Assembly: GCF_905120465.1 (NCBI RefSeq)
Contig: NZ_CAJHOF010000010.1
Location: 1 to 64,000, forward strand
Direction: 5' to 3'
DNA from: Campylobacter majalis
GTDB lineage: Bacteria; Campylobacterota; Campylobacteria; Campylobacterales; Campylobacteraceae
Length of the DNA: 64,000 bases
The notes beneath the pieces are model-generated. The model saw only the letters and a list, made by a program, of their open reading frames with translations. It was not told where the DNA came from and did not search any database. The first letter of the stretch is position 1. Every line of letters begins with the position of its first letter. Of this stretch, positions 8,492 to 18,113 are shown one piece after another. A program made the translations under genes and the position numbers.

Positions 8492-9784
8492 ATGCTAACC
8501 AATCCAGTGGTTTTAAGTATCGTATTGATGACGATTTTATGTTTGTTGCGCTTTAATATCTTGCTTTCTATTTTGATCTCAGCACTTTTTGCTGGATTGC
8601 TTAGCGGTCATGGACTAGTTGAAACAACTGGCATATTAGTAGCTGGAATGAAAGGAAATCTAGAAACAGCTTTAAGCTATATACTTTTGGGTGCTTTGGC
8701 TGTGGCGATATCTAGAACAAATTTAACAGCTATTTTAATAAATGCAATTAGTAAAATTCTCAGCAAAAAATCAACCTATTTGGTATTAGCAATCGCCGCT
8801 ATAGCGTCACTTTCACAAAATTTAATTCCAGTTCATATTGCATTTATTCCTGTTCTCATACCGCCACTTTTGCCACTATTTAACAAAATTAAACTTGACA
8901 GACGTGCCGTAGCTTGTGCTTTGACATTTGGTTTAAAAGCACCTTATTTGTCCATGGGAGTTGGCTTTGGACTTTTGTTTTTTAATATTATAAAAGACCA
9001 AATGAAAAATAACGGACTAATCGTAAGCATAAGCGATATACAAAAAGTAATGTGGATAGGCGGTGTATCCATGCTTGTTGGTTTGATTTTAGCGATTTTG
9101 GCTTACAAAAAAGACAGGGTTTATAACACTCAAGAAGTCACTGTAGCCACAAATAATGAAAATTTGCACATGACACGCAAAGAGTGGGCGGTTTTAGCTG
9201 GTGCATTTATAGCGTTTGGAGTGCAAATTTATACCTCAAATATGCCACTTGGTGCCTTATCAGGACTAATTGCAATGATAGCGTTTAAGGGTATAGAATA
9301 CAACAAAGTAAATGACGTTATGAGCGACGGACTAGCTATGATGGCGTTTATTGCTTTTATATTGCTAGTGGCCGCTGGTTTTGGTGCAGTATTACGCGAA
9401 AGTGGTGGCATAAGCGAACTTGTAAGCTTTGCTAGTTTGATATCAGGGAACAAACTAGGCGGAATACTCATCATGCTTATAGTAGGATTACTAATCACAA
9501 TGGGCATTGGCTCTAGCTTTGGCACGATTCCGGTTATTGCGGCAATTTATGTGCCATTTTGTAGTTCATTAAACTTAAGTGTATCAGCCACTATATTATT
9601 AATAGGAGTTGCTGCTGCACTTGGCGATGCTGGTAGCCCAGCTAGTGATAGCACTTTAGCGCCAACGGCTGGATTAAATATGGATGGCGGACACAATCAC
9701 ATATACGATACTTGCGTTCCGACATTTTTATTTTTTAATATACCGCTAATAATCGGCGGCACAATAGGTGCGATGCTACTTTAA
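8492..9784 (+). CDS. NhaC/YuiF-type antiporter or amino-acid permease
   Basis: A 430-residue inner-membrane protein with about 11-12 helices that fits the Na+/H+ antiporter family group including YuiF (COG2056), some of whose members are suspected amino-acid carriers. Seen: re-entrant-type helices around LSQNLIPVHIAFIPVLIPPLL and LGDAGSPASDSTLAPTAGLN, the latter a typical conserved stretch with Asp, Ser and Thr residues near residue 385. Monocistronic, with its own AT-rich promoter region and a perfect hairpin terminator after the stop. Ion and substrate are not assignable from sequence. Confidence 0.8.
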   Translation: MLTNPVVLSIVLMTILCLLRFNILLSILISALFAGLLSGHGLVETTGILVAGMKGNLETALSYILLGALAVAISRTNLTAILINAISKILSKKSTYLVLAIAAIASLSQNLIPVHIAFIPVLIPPLLPLFNKIKLDRRAVACALTFGLKAPYLSMGVGFGLLFFNIIKDQMKNNGLIVSISDIQKVMWIGGVSMLVGLILAILAYKKDRVYNTQEVTVATNNENLHMTRKEWAVLAGAFIAFGVQIYTSNMPLGALSGLIAMIAFKGIEYNKVNDVMSDGLAMMAFIAFILLVAAGFGAVLRESGGISELVSFASLISGNKLGGILIMLIVGLLITMGIGSSFGTIPVIAAIYVPFCSSLNLSVSATILLIGVAAALGDAGSPASDSTLAPTAGLNMDGGHNHIYDTCVPTFLFFNIPLIIGGTIGAMLL

Positions 9785-9788
9785 GTAG

Positions 9789-9823
9789 TTTTAGCTTTTA
9801 GCTTTTATGGCTAAAAGCTAAAA
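9789..9823 (+). terminator. Intrinsic terminator after the antiporter gene
   Basis: A perfect 14-bp inverted repeat (TTTTAGCTTTTAGC at 9789-9802 against GCTAAAAGCTAAAA at 9810-9823) with a 7-base loop, just after the antiporter stop. Flanking T and A runs mean it could stop transcription in either direction. Confidence 0.8.
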
Positions 9824-10052
9824 AATAGCGTATTTCTTGACTTTTCAAAAAACAATAATTAATAAAATAGCTTAAATTTAAAAATTAGTGAATATATTTT
9901 TATAACACTACTGCAAATATCATATATTTAAAAAATGTTATTGAAATTTTATTTGGATTATTTTTTTATATTAAATTAAAATAAAATTATATTTTTTTCT
10001 AGTTGCTAAAATTTATAATAAATTTTAAATTTTAATTATATAATTTCTAACA

Positions 10053-10082
10053 AATAATAAAATGTATTATCAATAATAAAAT
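10053..10082 (+). promoter_or_regulatory. Direct repeats upstream of the DUF1561 gene
   Basis: The 11-mer AATAATAAAAT occurs at 10053-10063 and again at 10072-10082, 19 bases apart, 28-57 bases before the DUF1561 start codon. The spacing is close to two helical turns and could present a repeated regulator site. The whole 9.83-10.1 kb stretch is extremely AT-rich, so chance repetition is also possible. No other feature was seen in this 285-base gap. Confidence 0.3.
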
Positions 10083-10109
10083 AAATTACTATTTTTTAAA
10101 GGATAACAA

Positions 10110-12113
10110 ATGAAAAAAATTTATTTGTTGGCTCTGGCTATGTTTTTATTATTAGGTTGTAGCCCTAATCAAAACACAAATCCAAATCTCTTATCTTTAT
10201 ATTCCAAGCCTACGCCTTCTCAAGCTCTAGCTGATAAACCAAAAGATAAACAGATACAAGTTAGGGTTGCTGGAAATAAAAAACTCTGCTATGCTCCAAA
10301 ATTTTCATCTAGTTTTGACAATGGCTCTTATTTGCAATTAGTTGATTGCTCATCAAAAGAAGCGATAGCAGCTAGATATGATGTATTTGGTAGGTTAGCT
10401 TTTAACATAAACGACACTTGGTTTTGCATTACTGCACCAGAAGAAGTAGCAAATGGAGCAATAGGGCAAGACTATGCCTATTTAAGCCCTTGTGCTATAA
10501 ATTTAAGCACACAAAGATATAAAGTAATGAGCGATTCTTTTTATAGTAACGATAGCTTTTATAGTCTAAAAGATGATGGAAAATACGTGTATGCCGCAAG
10601 ATTTTTAGATAGAAAACTAGACGCACACATAATCGATAATGAGATGAAAGAGTGGCTTAATACAAACGCCACACCTGCTGGACTAAATCTAGCTATGTAT
10701 CTACAGTGGAATGCTGACGGAGTGAAATATTACATTCACAATGGGTTTTCATCTACTGATTTTGGTGTGCTTTATTATAATCTACAAAATGGTTATATTG
10801 CATCTTATGATAAATTTTCGCCAACTATTTCATGCCTAAACTCAAATGTTGGCACTAAGGACTGGGCATGGGCTTGGTGGGATAAATGTAGTGACGCAAA
10901 GGCACCAAGTATAAGCAAAAATTTAGCATATTTTAGACCAGTTTTAATCGGTAACGGCAAAGTAGCCATGCGTGATAGAGCTGGAAACTATCTAAGACTC
11001 ACGCGATACGGAATACACTGGGGGCAACCATATACTGCAAGACTTGAGTTTTTAAACAAAGACACACAAAACTCGCCAACATCAGAGTTTTTTGTGCATC
11101 TTAGTATGCAAGACTGGATGAGATTCATAGGTGGCAACGAAGGCGATAATCTGCCATTTTGCCCAGCACCTGGATTTACTATAAAGTCAAACATAGGGTT
11201 GGGACAAAACGTAAATTTTGATAGTAATTTTTCACAAAAACCAAAAGTAAGTTTAATGAAAAATAAATCATTAAATCCAAATTTAACACAAAATCAAGAT
11301 CGCATTGATATTGAAGTATGGGAACCAAGACTTTTATCTATCGTGCGTAGCACCACACCAGAAAGTCCAGTGGTAGGCATTTGTGGTACTTGTTTGCTTC
11401 ATGCTTATCAGATTATTGCTGAGATTTTAGAAGATCCTTTTCATCCAAGAGCAAACGGCGGTTACTTTTTTAATACCGAAGCAAACGTTGATCCATTTAT
11501 AAGTTTTCGTGCTAGAAATTCACTACTTTTTGGAACGCTTGCTGATATTGCACAATATTATAGTTTGCCAGTTAGAGTAGAGGCAGATATATTTACAAAC
11601 TCTGTAAATTTAGCATTTGCAAGCTCTATTCAAATGCTACCACAATATGACTGGGCTATGGTAGGTCAAAGCCAGACAAGTGGCGGAATAGATGAGATTT
11701 TAGCTAGGATTTTTCAAGAACCGGTTGGAAGCATCTACCTAGCGATGCTCTCTCGCACAGCACCAGGCGATACGCAACCAAGTGGTCATGCAAGCGTTAT
11801 GCTTCGCACAAGCACAGGCGTTAGGGTGATACCAACAAACGCACCAAATATAGACCTACGAGATTTAAGAATTTACATGCAAAATACAACTAATGTGGCA
11901 CATCTACGCCATATGCTAGGAGATATGGGAAGCACGGTAGCAAACGTTAATGCATTGGCTGTTTTAAGAGTGGGAGAGGTGTATCAAAATACCTTTAATT
12001 ATGTTATTTCGTTTGATAATTGTACTGGTTTTGGAGACCATAGACGTGGCAATGCAAGACTACCAAGTGCTGACGCCGTAAATCAGTGTGCTAGCGGACG
12101 TTGCATGTGGTAA
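10110..12113 (+). CDS. DUF1561-family (virulence-modifying-protein-like) lipoprotein
   Basis: 667 residues. The N-terminus is a lipoprotein signal (LLLGC, Cys17), so the mature protein should be lipid-anchored and exported. Residues about 45-150 and 200-340 are Trp/Cys-rich repeats resembling ricin-B-type carbohydrate-binding folds. Residues about 405-667 match the DUF1561 (PF07598) core: VWEPRLLSIVRSTTP, GICGTCLLHAYQ, the IPTNAP segment and the tail NCTGFGDHRRG...NQCASGRC. That family is expanded in pathogenic Leptospira, where members are called virulence-modifying proteins and reported as toxins, and occurs in Bartonella. A Cys425/Cys428, His560, Asn577 order would suit a papain-like site; this is inference. 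Single gene with AT-rich flanks, an AAAGGATAAC ribosome site and a hairpin after the stop. Confidence 0.85.
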   Translation: MKKIYLLALAMFLLLGCSPNQNTNPNLLSLYSKPTPSQALADKPKDKQIQVRVAGNKKLCYAPKFSSSFDNGSYLQLVDCSSKEAIAARYDVFGRLAFNINDTWFCITAPEEVANGAIGQDYAYLSPCAINLSTQRYKVMSDSFYSNDSFYSLKDDGKYVYAARFLDRKLDAHIIDNEMKEWLNTNATPAGLNLAMYLQWNADGVKYYIHNGFSSTDFGVLYYNLQNGYIASYDKFSPTISCLNSNVGTKDWAWAWWDKCSDAKAPSISKNLAYFRPVLIGNGKVAMRDRAGNYLRLTRYGIHWGQPYTARLEFLNKDTQNSPTSEFFVHLSMQDWMRFIGGNEGDNLPFCPAPGFTIKSNIGLGQNVNFDSNFSQKPKVSLMKNKSLNPNLTQNQDRIDIEVWEPRLLSIVRSTTPESPVVGICGTCLLHAYQIIAEILEDPFHPRANGGYFFNTEANVDPFISFRARNSLLFGTLADIAQYYSLPVRVEADIFTNSVNLAFASSIQMLPQYDWAMVGQSQTSGGIDEILARIFQEPVGSIYLAMLSRTAPGDTQPSGHASVMLRTSTGVRVIPTNAPNIDLRDLRIYMQNTTNVAHLRHMLGDMGSTVANVNALAVLRVGEVYQNTFNYVISFDNCTGFGDHRRGNARLPSADAVNQCASGRCMW

Positions 12114-12117
12114 AACA

Positions 12118-12141
12118 TGAAAGAGAGATTTCTCTCTTTCA
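12118..12141 (+). terminator. Hairpin after the DUF1561 gene
   Basis: A perfect 11-bp stem (TGAAAGAGAGA / TCTCTCTTTCA) with a two-base gap, starting four bases after the stop codon. It lacks a following T run, so termination efficiency is uncertain. Confidence 0.55.
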
Positions 12142-12727
12142 CGCCAAATACTAATTTGCATTAATTATTTGTTAGTGCACCTTGTCAAATAAATTTTAGT
12201 CTTGATTTGACTTAATAAGATATAGCTATAACTTTATTTTTACTTGCAAAAATGTCTAAATCTAGAAATACAAAGCTACAAACAGGCTACTTTATCTCTT
12301 AATATTAAACTCTACTTTACTGCTTTTATGCTCTTTTGGTGCTAAATTTAGCAAAATAATTTACGCAAAATTTTACAAATTTTAGTTTTTAATTAGTGCA
12401 AAACAAGCGAATCGTTTTCGCAAAGCAAAATGTTTCCTTAAAAAAAGCGAAGTGCTTACGAAGTAATGCTTGTTTTAAACAAATCTAGGTCTTATAATAC
12501 AAGATTAAGGTAAGTTTTTAAGATAAATATAATATTAAATTCTATTTTAGCTTACTTTTAAATTTAAAAACAACAGATGTATCTGTTTGTCATTATAAGC
12601 ATTTTGTTTTTTTGTTGCTTTGTAATAATATAGACAAAATAATAGCTTAAGGTCTTAAATAAGGGACTTTTATATTTTAGATATAGTGTAACACTTTTAC
12701 GCATTGCAAGAATATGTATTATTTAAA
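12142..12727. other. Non-coding AT-rich gap before nap with an imperfect hairpin
   Basis: About 590 bases without a convincing gene. The one structural signal is at 12400-12476, where AAAACAAGC is mirrored by GCTTGTTTT with GC-richer imperfect pairing inside (GCGAA-type motifs), so this patch could fold as an RNA hairpin of about 77 nt. The rest is low-complexity A+T DNA. No tRNA or known riboswitch was recognised. Confidence 0.4.
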
Positions 12728-12741
12728 TTGATTTACATCAA
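12728..12741 (+). promoter_or_regulatory. Crp/Fnr-type site upstream of napA
   Basis: TTGATTTACATCAA is a perfect TTGAT-N4-ATCAA palindrome, the consensus bound by FNR-like members of the Crp/Fnr family. It ends 62 bases before the napA ATG and is followed by TAAAATATT, which could be a -10 region. Nitrate or oxygen control of nap through such a regulator is known in related bacteria; the specific regulator here is not identified. Confidence 0.75.
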
Positions 12742-12803
12742 TAAAATATTAAAACTACTTGGGTATTATAAAAACCTTGAATTTAGTGCATAAAGGAGAA
12801 AAT

Positions 12804-15581
12804 ATGCAAAGACGAGATTTCATAAAACAAGCCGCAGCAGCCGCAGCATGTGCTAGTGCTGGTGTAGCACTTCCTAGCAATTTAAATGCAAACGAGGGAG
12901 AAAAAGGCTGGAGATGGGATAAATCAGCCTGTAGATTTTGCGGTACGGGATGCGGTATCATGGTCGCTACAAAAGATGGCAAAATTGTAGCAGTTAAAGG
13001 TGATCCAGAAGCACCGGTAAATAGGGGTTTAAACTGTATTAAAGGTTATTTTACGGCTAAAATTATGTATGGCGAAGATCGTCTTACAAGTCCGCTTTTA
13101 AGAGTAAATGAAAAAGGTGAGTTTGATAAAAAGGGCAAATTTAAACGTGTAAGCTGGAAACAAGCTTTTGACGTGATGGAGGCTCAATTTAGAAAAGCAT
13201 ATAACGAGCTTGGGCCACATGGTGTTGGTATTTTAGGCTCAGGACAATACACAATTCAAGAGGGCTATGTTGCTTCAAAAATGATGAAAGCCGGATTTAG
13301 AAGCAACAATATCGATCCAAATGCACGACACTGTATGGCTTCGGCAGTTGTAGCATTTATGCAAGTTTTTGGCATAGATGAACCAGCAGGATGCTATGAT
13401 GATATTGAGCTTACAGATACTATTGTAACATGGGGTGCAAACATGGCTGAGATGCATCCGATTTTATGGGCTAGAGTTAGTGATAGAAAATTAAGCGATC
13501 CGCAAAAAGTTAAGGTTATAAACTTAAGCACCTACTCAACTCGCACATCAAATTTAGCCGATACTGAGATAATCTTTGCTCCAAGCTCTGATGTTGCGAT
13601 ATTAAACTATATAGCACGTGAAATAGTTTATAATAATCCTAAGGCAATTGATTGGGATTTTGTAAATAAACACTGTGTATTTACTACAGGTCCAGCTGAT
13701 ATAGGCTACGGATTGCGTCCAGATATCAAACATGCAAAATATAATAGTAGTGAACTAGATACCGCTGCCACGGAAAAATCAAAAATTTTAAGCGAGGCCG
13801 AGGGCGTTAGCTTGGCATATTTAGGTTACAAGGCTGGTGATACTCTAGAAAACAAAAACACAAATACCGCTGCAAACCACTGGCATATAAGCTTTGAAGA
13901 GTATAAAAAAGCTCTTGCACCATACACGCTTGATTATGTCGCAAAGATAGCCAAGGGCGATGCGAATGAAGATATTGAGACATTTAAGGCAAAATTAAAG
14001 GAACTAGCAAATTTATACATAGAGAAAAATAGGCGTGTTGTAAGCTTTTGGACGATGGGTTTTAACCAGCATCAACGTGGCACATGGGTAAATGAGCTAA
14101 TGTATGCGGTGCATTTCTTGCTTGGTAAGCAGTCACTTCCTGGATGTGGGGCGTTTTCTCTTACAGGGCAACCAAGTGCATGCGGAACAGCTAGAGAAGT
14201 TGGAACGTTCGTGCATAGGTTGCCTGCTGATATGGTTGTAAATAATGCAAAACACAGAGAGATAACGGAAAAAATTTGGAAACTTCCAAAAGACACACTA
14301 AGTGGCACACCAGGATCGCACTATATGAAAATGCTACGCGATTTAGAAGATGGCAAGAATAAATTTATATGGGTTCAAGTAAATAATCCATGGCAAAACT
14401 CAGCAAACGCAAATCACTGGATCAAAGCCGCTCGTGAAATGGATAATTTTATAGTCGTTTCAGACGCATATCCTGGAATTTCAGCCAAAGTTGCAGATTT
14501 GATTTTGCCAACTGCTATGATATACGAAAAATGGGGTGCATATGGCAATGCTGAGCGTCGAACACAGCAGTGGAGACAGCAAGTGCTTCCAGTTGGCGAG
14601 GCCATGAGTGATGTCTGGCAAATGCTTGAGTTTTCAAAACGCTTTAAAATTTCAGAGTTCTGGAAAGAAACCAAACTAAATGACAAAGTTACGTTGCCAG
14701 ATGTAATGAGCGAAGCAAAAGCAATGGGATATGATGAAAATGCAACATTGTTTGATGTGTTGTTTGCAAACGAAGAAGCAAAGAGCTATCCTGCAAAAGA
14801 CGAGATAATGCAAGATTTTGATAATTCAGAAGTATTTGGCGATAAAAGAAATGTTATCGGTAGCGATGGCAAAGTATTTAAAGGATATGGATTTTTCGTG
14901 CATAAATACCTATGGGAAGAGTATAGAAAATTTGGCGTAGGTCATGGGCATGATTTGGCTGATTTTGATACCTATCATAAAGTAAGGGGTCTTAGATGGC
15001 CGGTTGTTGATGGCAAAGAGACTCAATGGAGATTTAATACAAGCTTTGATCCATATGCTAAAAAGGCAAACCCAAATGAGAAATTTGCATTTTATGGCAA
15101 CAAAAATGCAAGTTTGCCAAGTGGAGATTTGACACAAGTAACAGACAAAGAGAAAAAATCTCTATCAAATAAGGCTAAAATTTTCTTCCGCCCATATATG
15201 GATCCATGCGAAATGCCAAGCAGTGATTATCCATTTTGGCTATGCACTGGACGTGTGTTAGAGCATTGGCATACAGGCACGATGACTATGCGTGTGCCTG
15301 AGCTATATCGTGCGGTGCCTGAGGCATTATGCTACATGCATGAAGACGATGCAACAAAACTAGGTGTTAGCAAAAATGAGATAGTTTGGGTAGAAAGCAG
15401 ACGTGGCAAAGTAAAAGCTAGAGTAGAGACAAACGGTCGCAACAAGCCACCTGTTGGACTAGTATATGTGCCGTTTTTTGACGAAAATGTATATATAAAT
15501 AAAGTATGCTTGGATGCGACTTGTCCTATATCTAAAGAGACCGATTTTAAAAAGTGTGCGGTTAAAATTTACAAGGCATAA
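12804..15581 (+). CDS. napA: Periplasmic nitrate reductase catalytic subunit
   Basis: Molybdenum bis-MGD enzyme that reduces nitrate to nitrite in the periplasm. It has 925 residues, normal for epsilonproteobacteria, with a twin-arginine signal (MQRRDFIKQ then an Ala-rich stretch). The [4Fe-4S] cluster ligands are Cys43, Cys46 and Cys50 followed by NCIKGYF. The Mo-ligand region ARHCMASAV is present, and the C-terminal dinucleotide-binding domain contains [14 protein letters not shown]. An upstream in-frame extension to 12759 is rejected because AAAGGAG precedes the ATG at 12804. First gene of the nap operon, preceded by an FNR-like site. Intact. Confidence 0.97.
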   Translation: MQRRDFIKQAAAAAACASAGVALPSNLNANEGEKGWRWDKSACRFCGTGCGIMVATKDGKIVAVKGDPEAPVNRGLNCIKGYFTAKIMYGEDRLTSPLLRVNEKGEFDKKGKFKRVSWKQAFDVMEAQFRKAYNELGPHGVGILGSGQYTIQEGYVASKMMKAGFRSNNIDPNARHCMASAVVAFMQVFGIDEPAGCYDDIELTDTIVTWGANMAEMHPILWARVSDRKLSDPQKVKVINLSTYSTRTSNLADTEIIFAPSSDVAILNYIAREIVYNNPKAIDWDFVNKHCVFTTGPADIGYGLRPDIKHAKYNSSELDTAATEKSKILSEAEGVSLAYLGYKAGDTLENKNTNTAANHWHISFEEYKKALAPYTLDYVAKIAKGDANEDIETFKAKLKELANLYIEKNRRVVSFWTMGFNQHQRGTWVNELMYAVHFLLGKQSLPGCGAFSLTGQPSACGTAREVGTFVHRLPADMVVNNAKHREITEKIWKLPKDTLSGTPGSHYMKMLRDLEDGKNKFIWVQVNNPWQNSANANHWIKAAREMDNFIVVSDAYPGISAKVADLILPTAMIYEKWGAYGNAERRTQQWRQQVLPVGEAMSDVWQMLEFSKRFKISEFWKETKLNDKVTLPDVMSEAKAMGYDENATLFDVLFANEEAKSYPAKDEIMQDFDNSEVFGDKRNVIGSDGKVFKGYGFFVHKYLWEEYRKFGVGHGHDLADFDTYHKVRGLRWPVVDGKETQWRFNTSFDPYAKKANPNEKFAFYGNKNASLPSGDLTQVTDKEKKSLSNKAKIFFRPYMDPCEMPSSDYPFWLCTGRVLEHWHTGTMTMRVPELYRAVPEALCYMHEDDATKLGVSKNEIVWVESRRGKVKARVETNGRNKPPVGLVYVPFFDENVYINKVCLDATCPISKETDFKKCAVKIYKA

Positions 15582-15583
15582 TC

Positions 15584-16333
15584 ATGCAAAGACGCGACGC
15601 GTTAAAATTTGGTGTTAAAGCTACAGCTTTAGCACTAGCTAGTGGATATGCATGGAGCGTGGCAGCAAACGCTAGTACTACTACTTTGCTACGTCCACCA
15701 GCAGCAAAAAATGAAAAAGACTTTTTGGCTGCCTGTATTAGGTGTGGCTTATGCGTAAATGCCTGTCCGTTTGACACGCTTAAACTTGCTGAGTTTGGCG
15801 ATGGTGTAGCAATTGGGACGCCTTATTTTACGCCACGAAAAATTCCGTGCTACATGTGTGGTGCCGTTCCTTGTGTACCAGCCTGTCCAACAAATGCACT
15901 TGATGCTAGTTTAATAAATACAGACAATAAACTAGATATTACAAAGGCAAGGATGGGCGTTGCAGTTGTTGATACTGCAAATTGTATAGCCTACTGGGGT
16001 CTTAGATGCGATGCTTGTTATCGTGCCTGTCCAATGATAGACAAGGCGTTAAAAATAGAACTAAAACGCAATGAACGCACACAAAAACACGCATTTATGT
16101 TGCCTATTGTAGACAACAATGTTTGCACTGGATGCGGAGTGTGTGAGCATGCTTGTGTTACAGACAAACCAGCAATTACTATAATTGAGCGTGATAGGGT
16201 GCTAGGTATGGCTGGAGATAACTACGTGCAAGGATGGGTTGAGGGTGCCGATGTAAAAAATGACGGCATAAATAAAGACCTAAAATTTGATAGCAAAAAG
16301 ATTACAAATTATCTAAACGATGGAGAGTTATGA
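15584..16333 (+). CDS. napG: NapG ferredoxin-type protein
   Basis: A 249-residue periplasmic iron-sulfur protein that works with NapH to pass quinol electrons toward NapB/NapA. It has a Tat-like start (MQRRDALKFGVKATALALASGYA) and four [4Fe-4S] cysteine clusters, including CIRCGLCVNACP, CYMCGAVPCVPACP, CDACYRACP and CTGCGVCEHAC. It begins two bases after the napA stop and overlaps napH by 4 bases, so expression is coupled. Together with NapH it takes the place of NapC, which is absent here. Confidence 0.96.
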   Translation: MQRRDALKFGVKATALALASGYAWSVAANASTTTLLRPPAAKNEKDFLAACIRCGLCVNACPFDTLKLAEFGDGVAIGTPYFTPRKIPCYMCGAVPCVPACPTNALDASLINTDNKLDITKARMGVAVVDTANCIAYWGLRCDACYRACPMIDKALKIELKRNERTQKHAFMLPIVDNNVCTGCGVCEHACVTDKPAITIIERDRVLGMAGDNYVQGWVEGADVKNDGINKDLKFDSKKITNYLNDGEL

Positions 16334-17121
16334 TGAAAATTTTACTTTTTAGACGTTTGGTTCAGTTTGGAATTTTAGCATTATTTGTGGCTGGAAATTT
16401 TTATGGCATTAAAATTTTAAGCGGGGATTTTGGTTCATCTTTGCTATTTGACAAAATTGCATTAGCCGATCCGTTTGCTGTTGTGCAGCTTCTTTTGGCC
16501 GGTATGGGATTTAGTACTAGCGTGATTATAGGAGCTATTTTGGTGCTAATTTTTTATGCCATAATCGCCCCTCGTGCATTTTGTGGCTGGGTTTGCCCTG
16601 TAAATATCATAAGTGATTTAGCGTTTAATCTAAGACTTAAACTAGGTTTTGAAAATGATAAATCCACCATAAATATAAGTAGAAATTTCCGCTATATTTT
16701 ACTAGTGCTTACGCTTTTGTTATCACTAGTTTTAGGTGTAGCAGCATTTGAAATGGTTAGCTTTGTTGGACTTGTTTCTCGCGGAATCGTGTTTTTGCAA
16801 GGCTCAGTGGTAGCGGTTATTGGCTGCATTTTGGCGTTTGATATGTTTATATTAAAGCGTGGAGTGTGCAATTATATTTGCCCACTTGGTGCATTTTATG
16901 CTGTGGTGTCAAAATTTTCACTACTTCGCATTAAACACGATGTTAGCAAATGCACAAATTGTGCAAAGTGTTTAAAAATTTGCCCAGAAAATCACGTTTT
17001 AGACATGATAGCAAAACGAAGCGATATAGTAAAAAACAGCGAATGTATAAGTTGCGGACGATGTATAGATGTGTGCGAAGACGACGCACTTGGATTTAGT
17101 ATTAGAAATTTAAGGAGTTAA
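16330..17121 (+). CDS. napH: NapH quinol dehydrogenase membrane component
   Basis: A 263-residue inner-membrane protein with about four helices, a conserved CGWVCPVN motif after helix 2 and a CNYICPLG motif after helix 4. The C-terminal tail holds two ferredoxin clusters (CTNCAKCLKICP and CISCGRCIDVCE). NapH is thought to oxidise menaquinol and deliver electrons to NapG. The start overlaps the napG stop (ATGATGA), with a second ATG one codon on that is equally usable. Intact. Confidence 0.96.
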   Translation: MMKILLFRRLVQFGILALFVAGNFYGIKILSGDFGSSLLFDKIALADPFAVVQLLLAGMGFSTSVIIGAILVLIFYAIIAPRAFCGWVCPVNIISDLAFNLRLKLGFENDKSTINISRNFRYILLVLTLLLSLVLGVAAFEMVSFVGLVSRGIVFLQGSVVAVIGCILAFDMFILKRGVCNYICPLGAFYAVVSKFSLLRIKHDVSKCTNCAKCLKICPENHVLDMIAKRSDIVKNSECISCGRCIDVCEDDALGFSIRNLRS

Positions 17122-17123
17122 AA

Positions 17124-17645
17124 ATGAGATTAAAATATATTTTACCTATGGTTTTGGCTGCATTTTTAGTTAGCTGTGCCATGAGCCAAAAAGAGTTAAG
17201 CGATACTGAGATAGGCTATAGAAACGTTGATTTATTGGATGAAAATAGCGTAGTTGCAAAGGATATCACATGGAGTAATGAACCAGCTGGTATGTCAAAA
17301 AAGATAGAGCGTTCGTTTGAAAACGCACCGCCGTTTATTCCGCATGATATCGAAGGTCTAGTGCCAATTACAAAAGATATGAATATGTGTGTGACTTGTC
17401 ACATGCCTGAGTTTGCCGCAGATAGTGGCGCTACGGCAATTCCAGCATCGCATCTATATGACATAAGAAACAAAAAAGATAAAGGCGGAGTGCTTCATGA
17501 TGAGAGATTTAACTGTGATACTTGCCATGTGCCACTATCAAATGCGAAAGCACCAATAAACAATAATTTTAAAGCTGATTTTAGACAAGACAATGGAAGC
17601 GAGAAATCAAATCTGCTTGATGTTTTAAATGATGGTATAAAGTAA
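17124..17645 (+). CDS. napB: Di-heme cytochrome subunit of nitrate reductase
   Basis: A 173-residue exported small subunit that carries electrons to NapA. The N-terminus is a signal sequence with a lipobox-like SCAM segment, although related NapB proteins are simply cleaved. Two CXXCH heme motifs are seen (CVTCHMP near residue 93 and CDTCHVP near residue 132), with distal histidines around them. Preceded by AAGGAGTT. It lies between napH and napF in an unbroken operon. Confidence 0.95.
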   Translation: MRLKYILPMVLAAFLVSCAMSQKELSDTEIGYRNVDLLDENSVVAKDITWSNEPAGMSKKIERSFENAPPFIPHDIEGLVPITKDMNMCVTCHMPEFAADSGATAIPASHLYDIRNKKDKGGVLHDERFNCDTCHVPLSNAKAPINNNFKADFRQDNGSEKSNLLDVLNDGIK

Positions 17646-18113
17646 GTGCAAAAAAGGGAGTTTTTTGATAGGTTTAGACCAAGCAAAAAGCATGAGCTTA
17701 AACCTATCGCTCCGCCATATTTTGGCGGAGAATTTAACTGTGCTAAATGTAATGGATTTTGTGTAAGTTCGTGCAAACGTAATGTGATTGTTTTTAGTGA
17801 GAACAAAGTTAGTTTAAATTTCAAAAAAAATGGATGTAACTTTTGTCAAGATTGTGCAAAGGCTTGTGAGAGCCTGGGCAATGGTGTGCTTAGCTTGAAA
17901 TTTGATGAAAAAATCACAGCAAAAACTAGCATAGATGTAAGCACATGCTTGGCATGGAATGATGTTATTTGTTGCAATTGTCAAGACGTTTGCAAATATA
18001 AAGCGATTGAGTTTTTGGGCGTATTTCGTCCTGTTATCAATGAAAAATGCGTAAATTGTGGTGAGTGCATTAGTGCGTGTTTTAAACAAAGTATAGATAT
18101 AAAGGCAGTGTAA
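17646..18113 (+). CDS. napF: NapF-like cytoplasmic iron-sulfur protein
   Basis: A 155-residue ferredoxin-type protein without signal peptide. The N-terminus REFFDRFRPS resembles NapF. It carries several cysteine clusters: CAKCNGFCVSSC, CNFCQDCAKAC, CCNCQDVC and CVNCGECISAC. It begins with GTG directly after the napB stop, and its TAATG end overlaps napL. NapF proteins are believed to help cofactor maturation or redox tuning of NapA in the cytoplasm. C. jejuni lacks napF whereas other epsilonproteobacteria have it, which helps separate this organism from C. jejuni. Confidence 0.9.
   Translation: MQKREFFDRFRPSKKHELKPIAPPYFGGEFNCAKCNGFCVSSCKRNVIVFSENKVSLNFKKNGCNFCQDCAKACESLGNGVLSLKFDEKITAKTSIDVSTCLAWNDVICCNCQDVCKYKAIEFLGVFRPVINEKCVNCGECISACFKQSIDIKAV

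Noticed and set aside
12759-12803. Upstream start for napA
   Set aside because: The added residues break the Tat signal arrangement, and the ribosome site sits before 12804.
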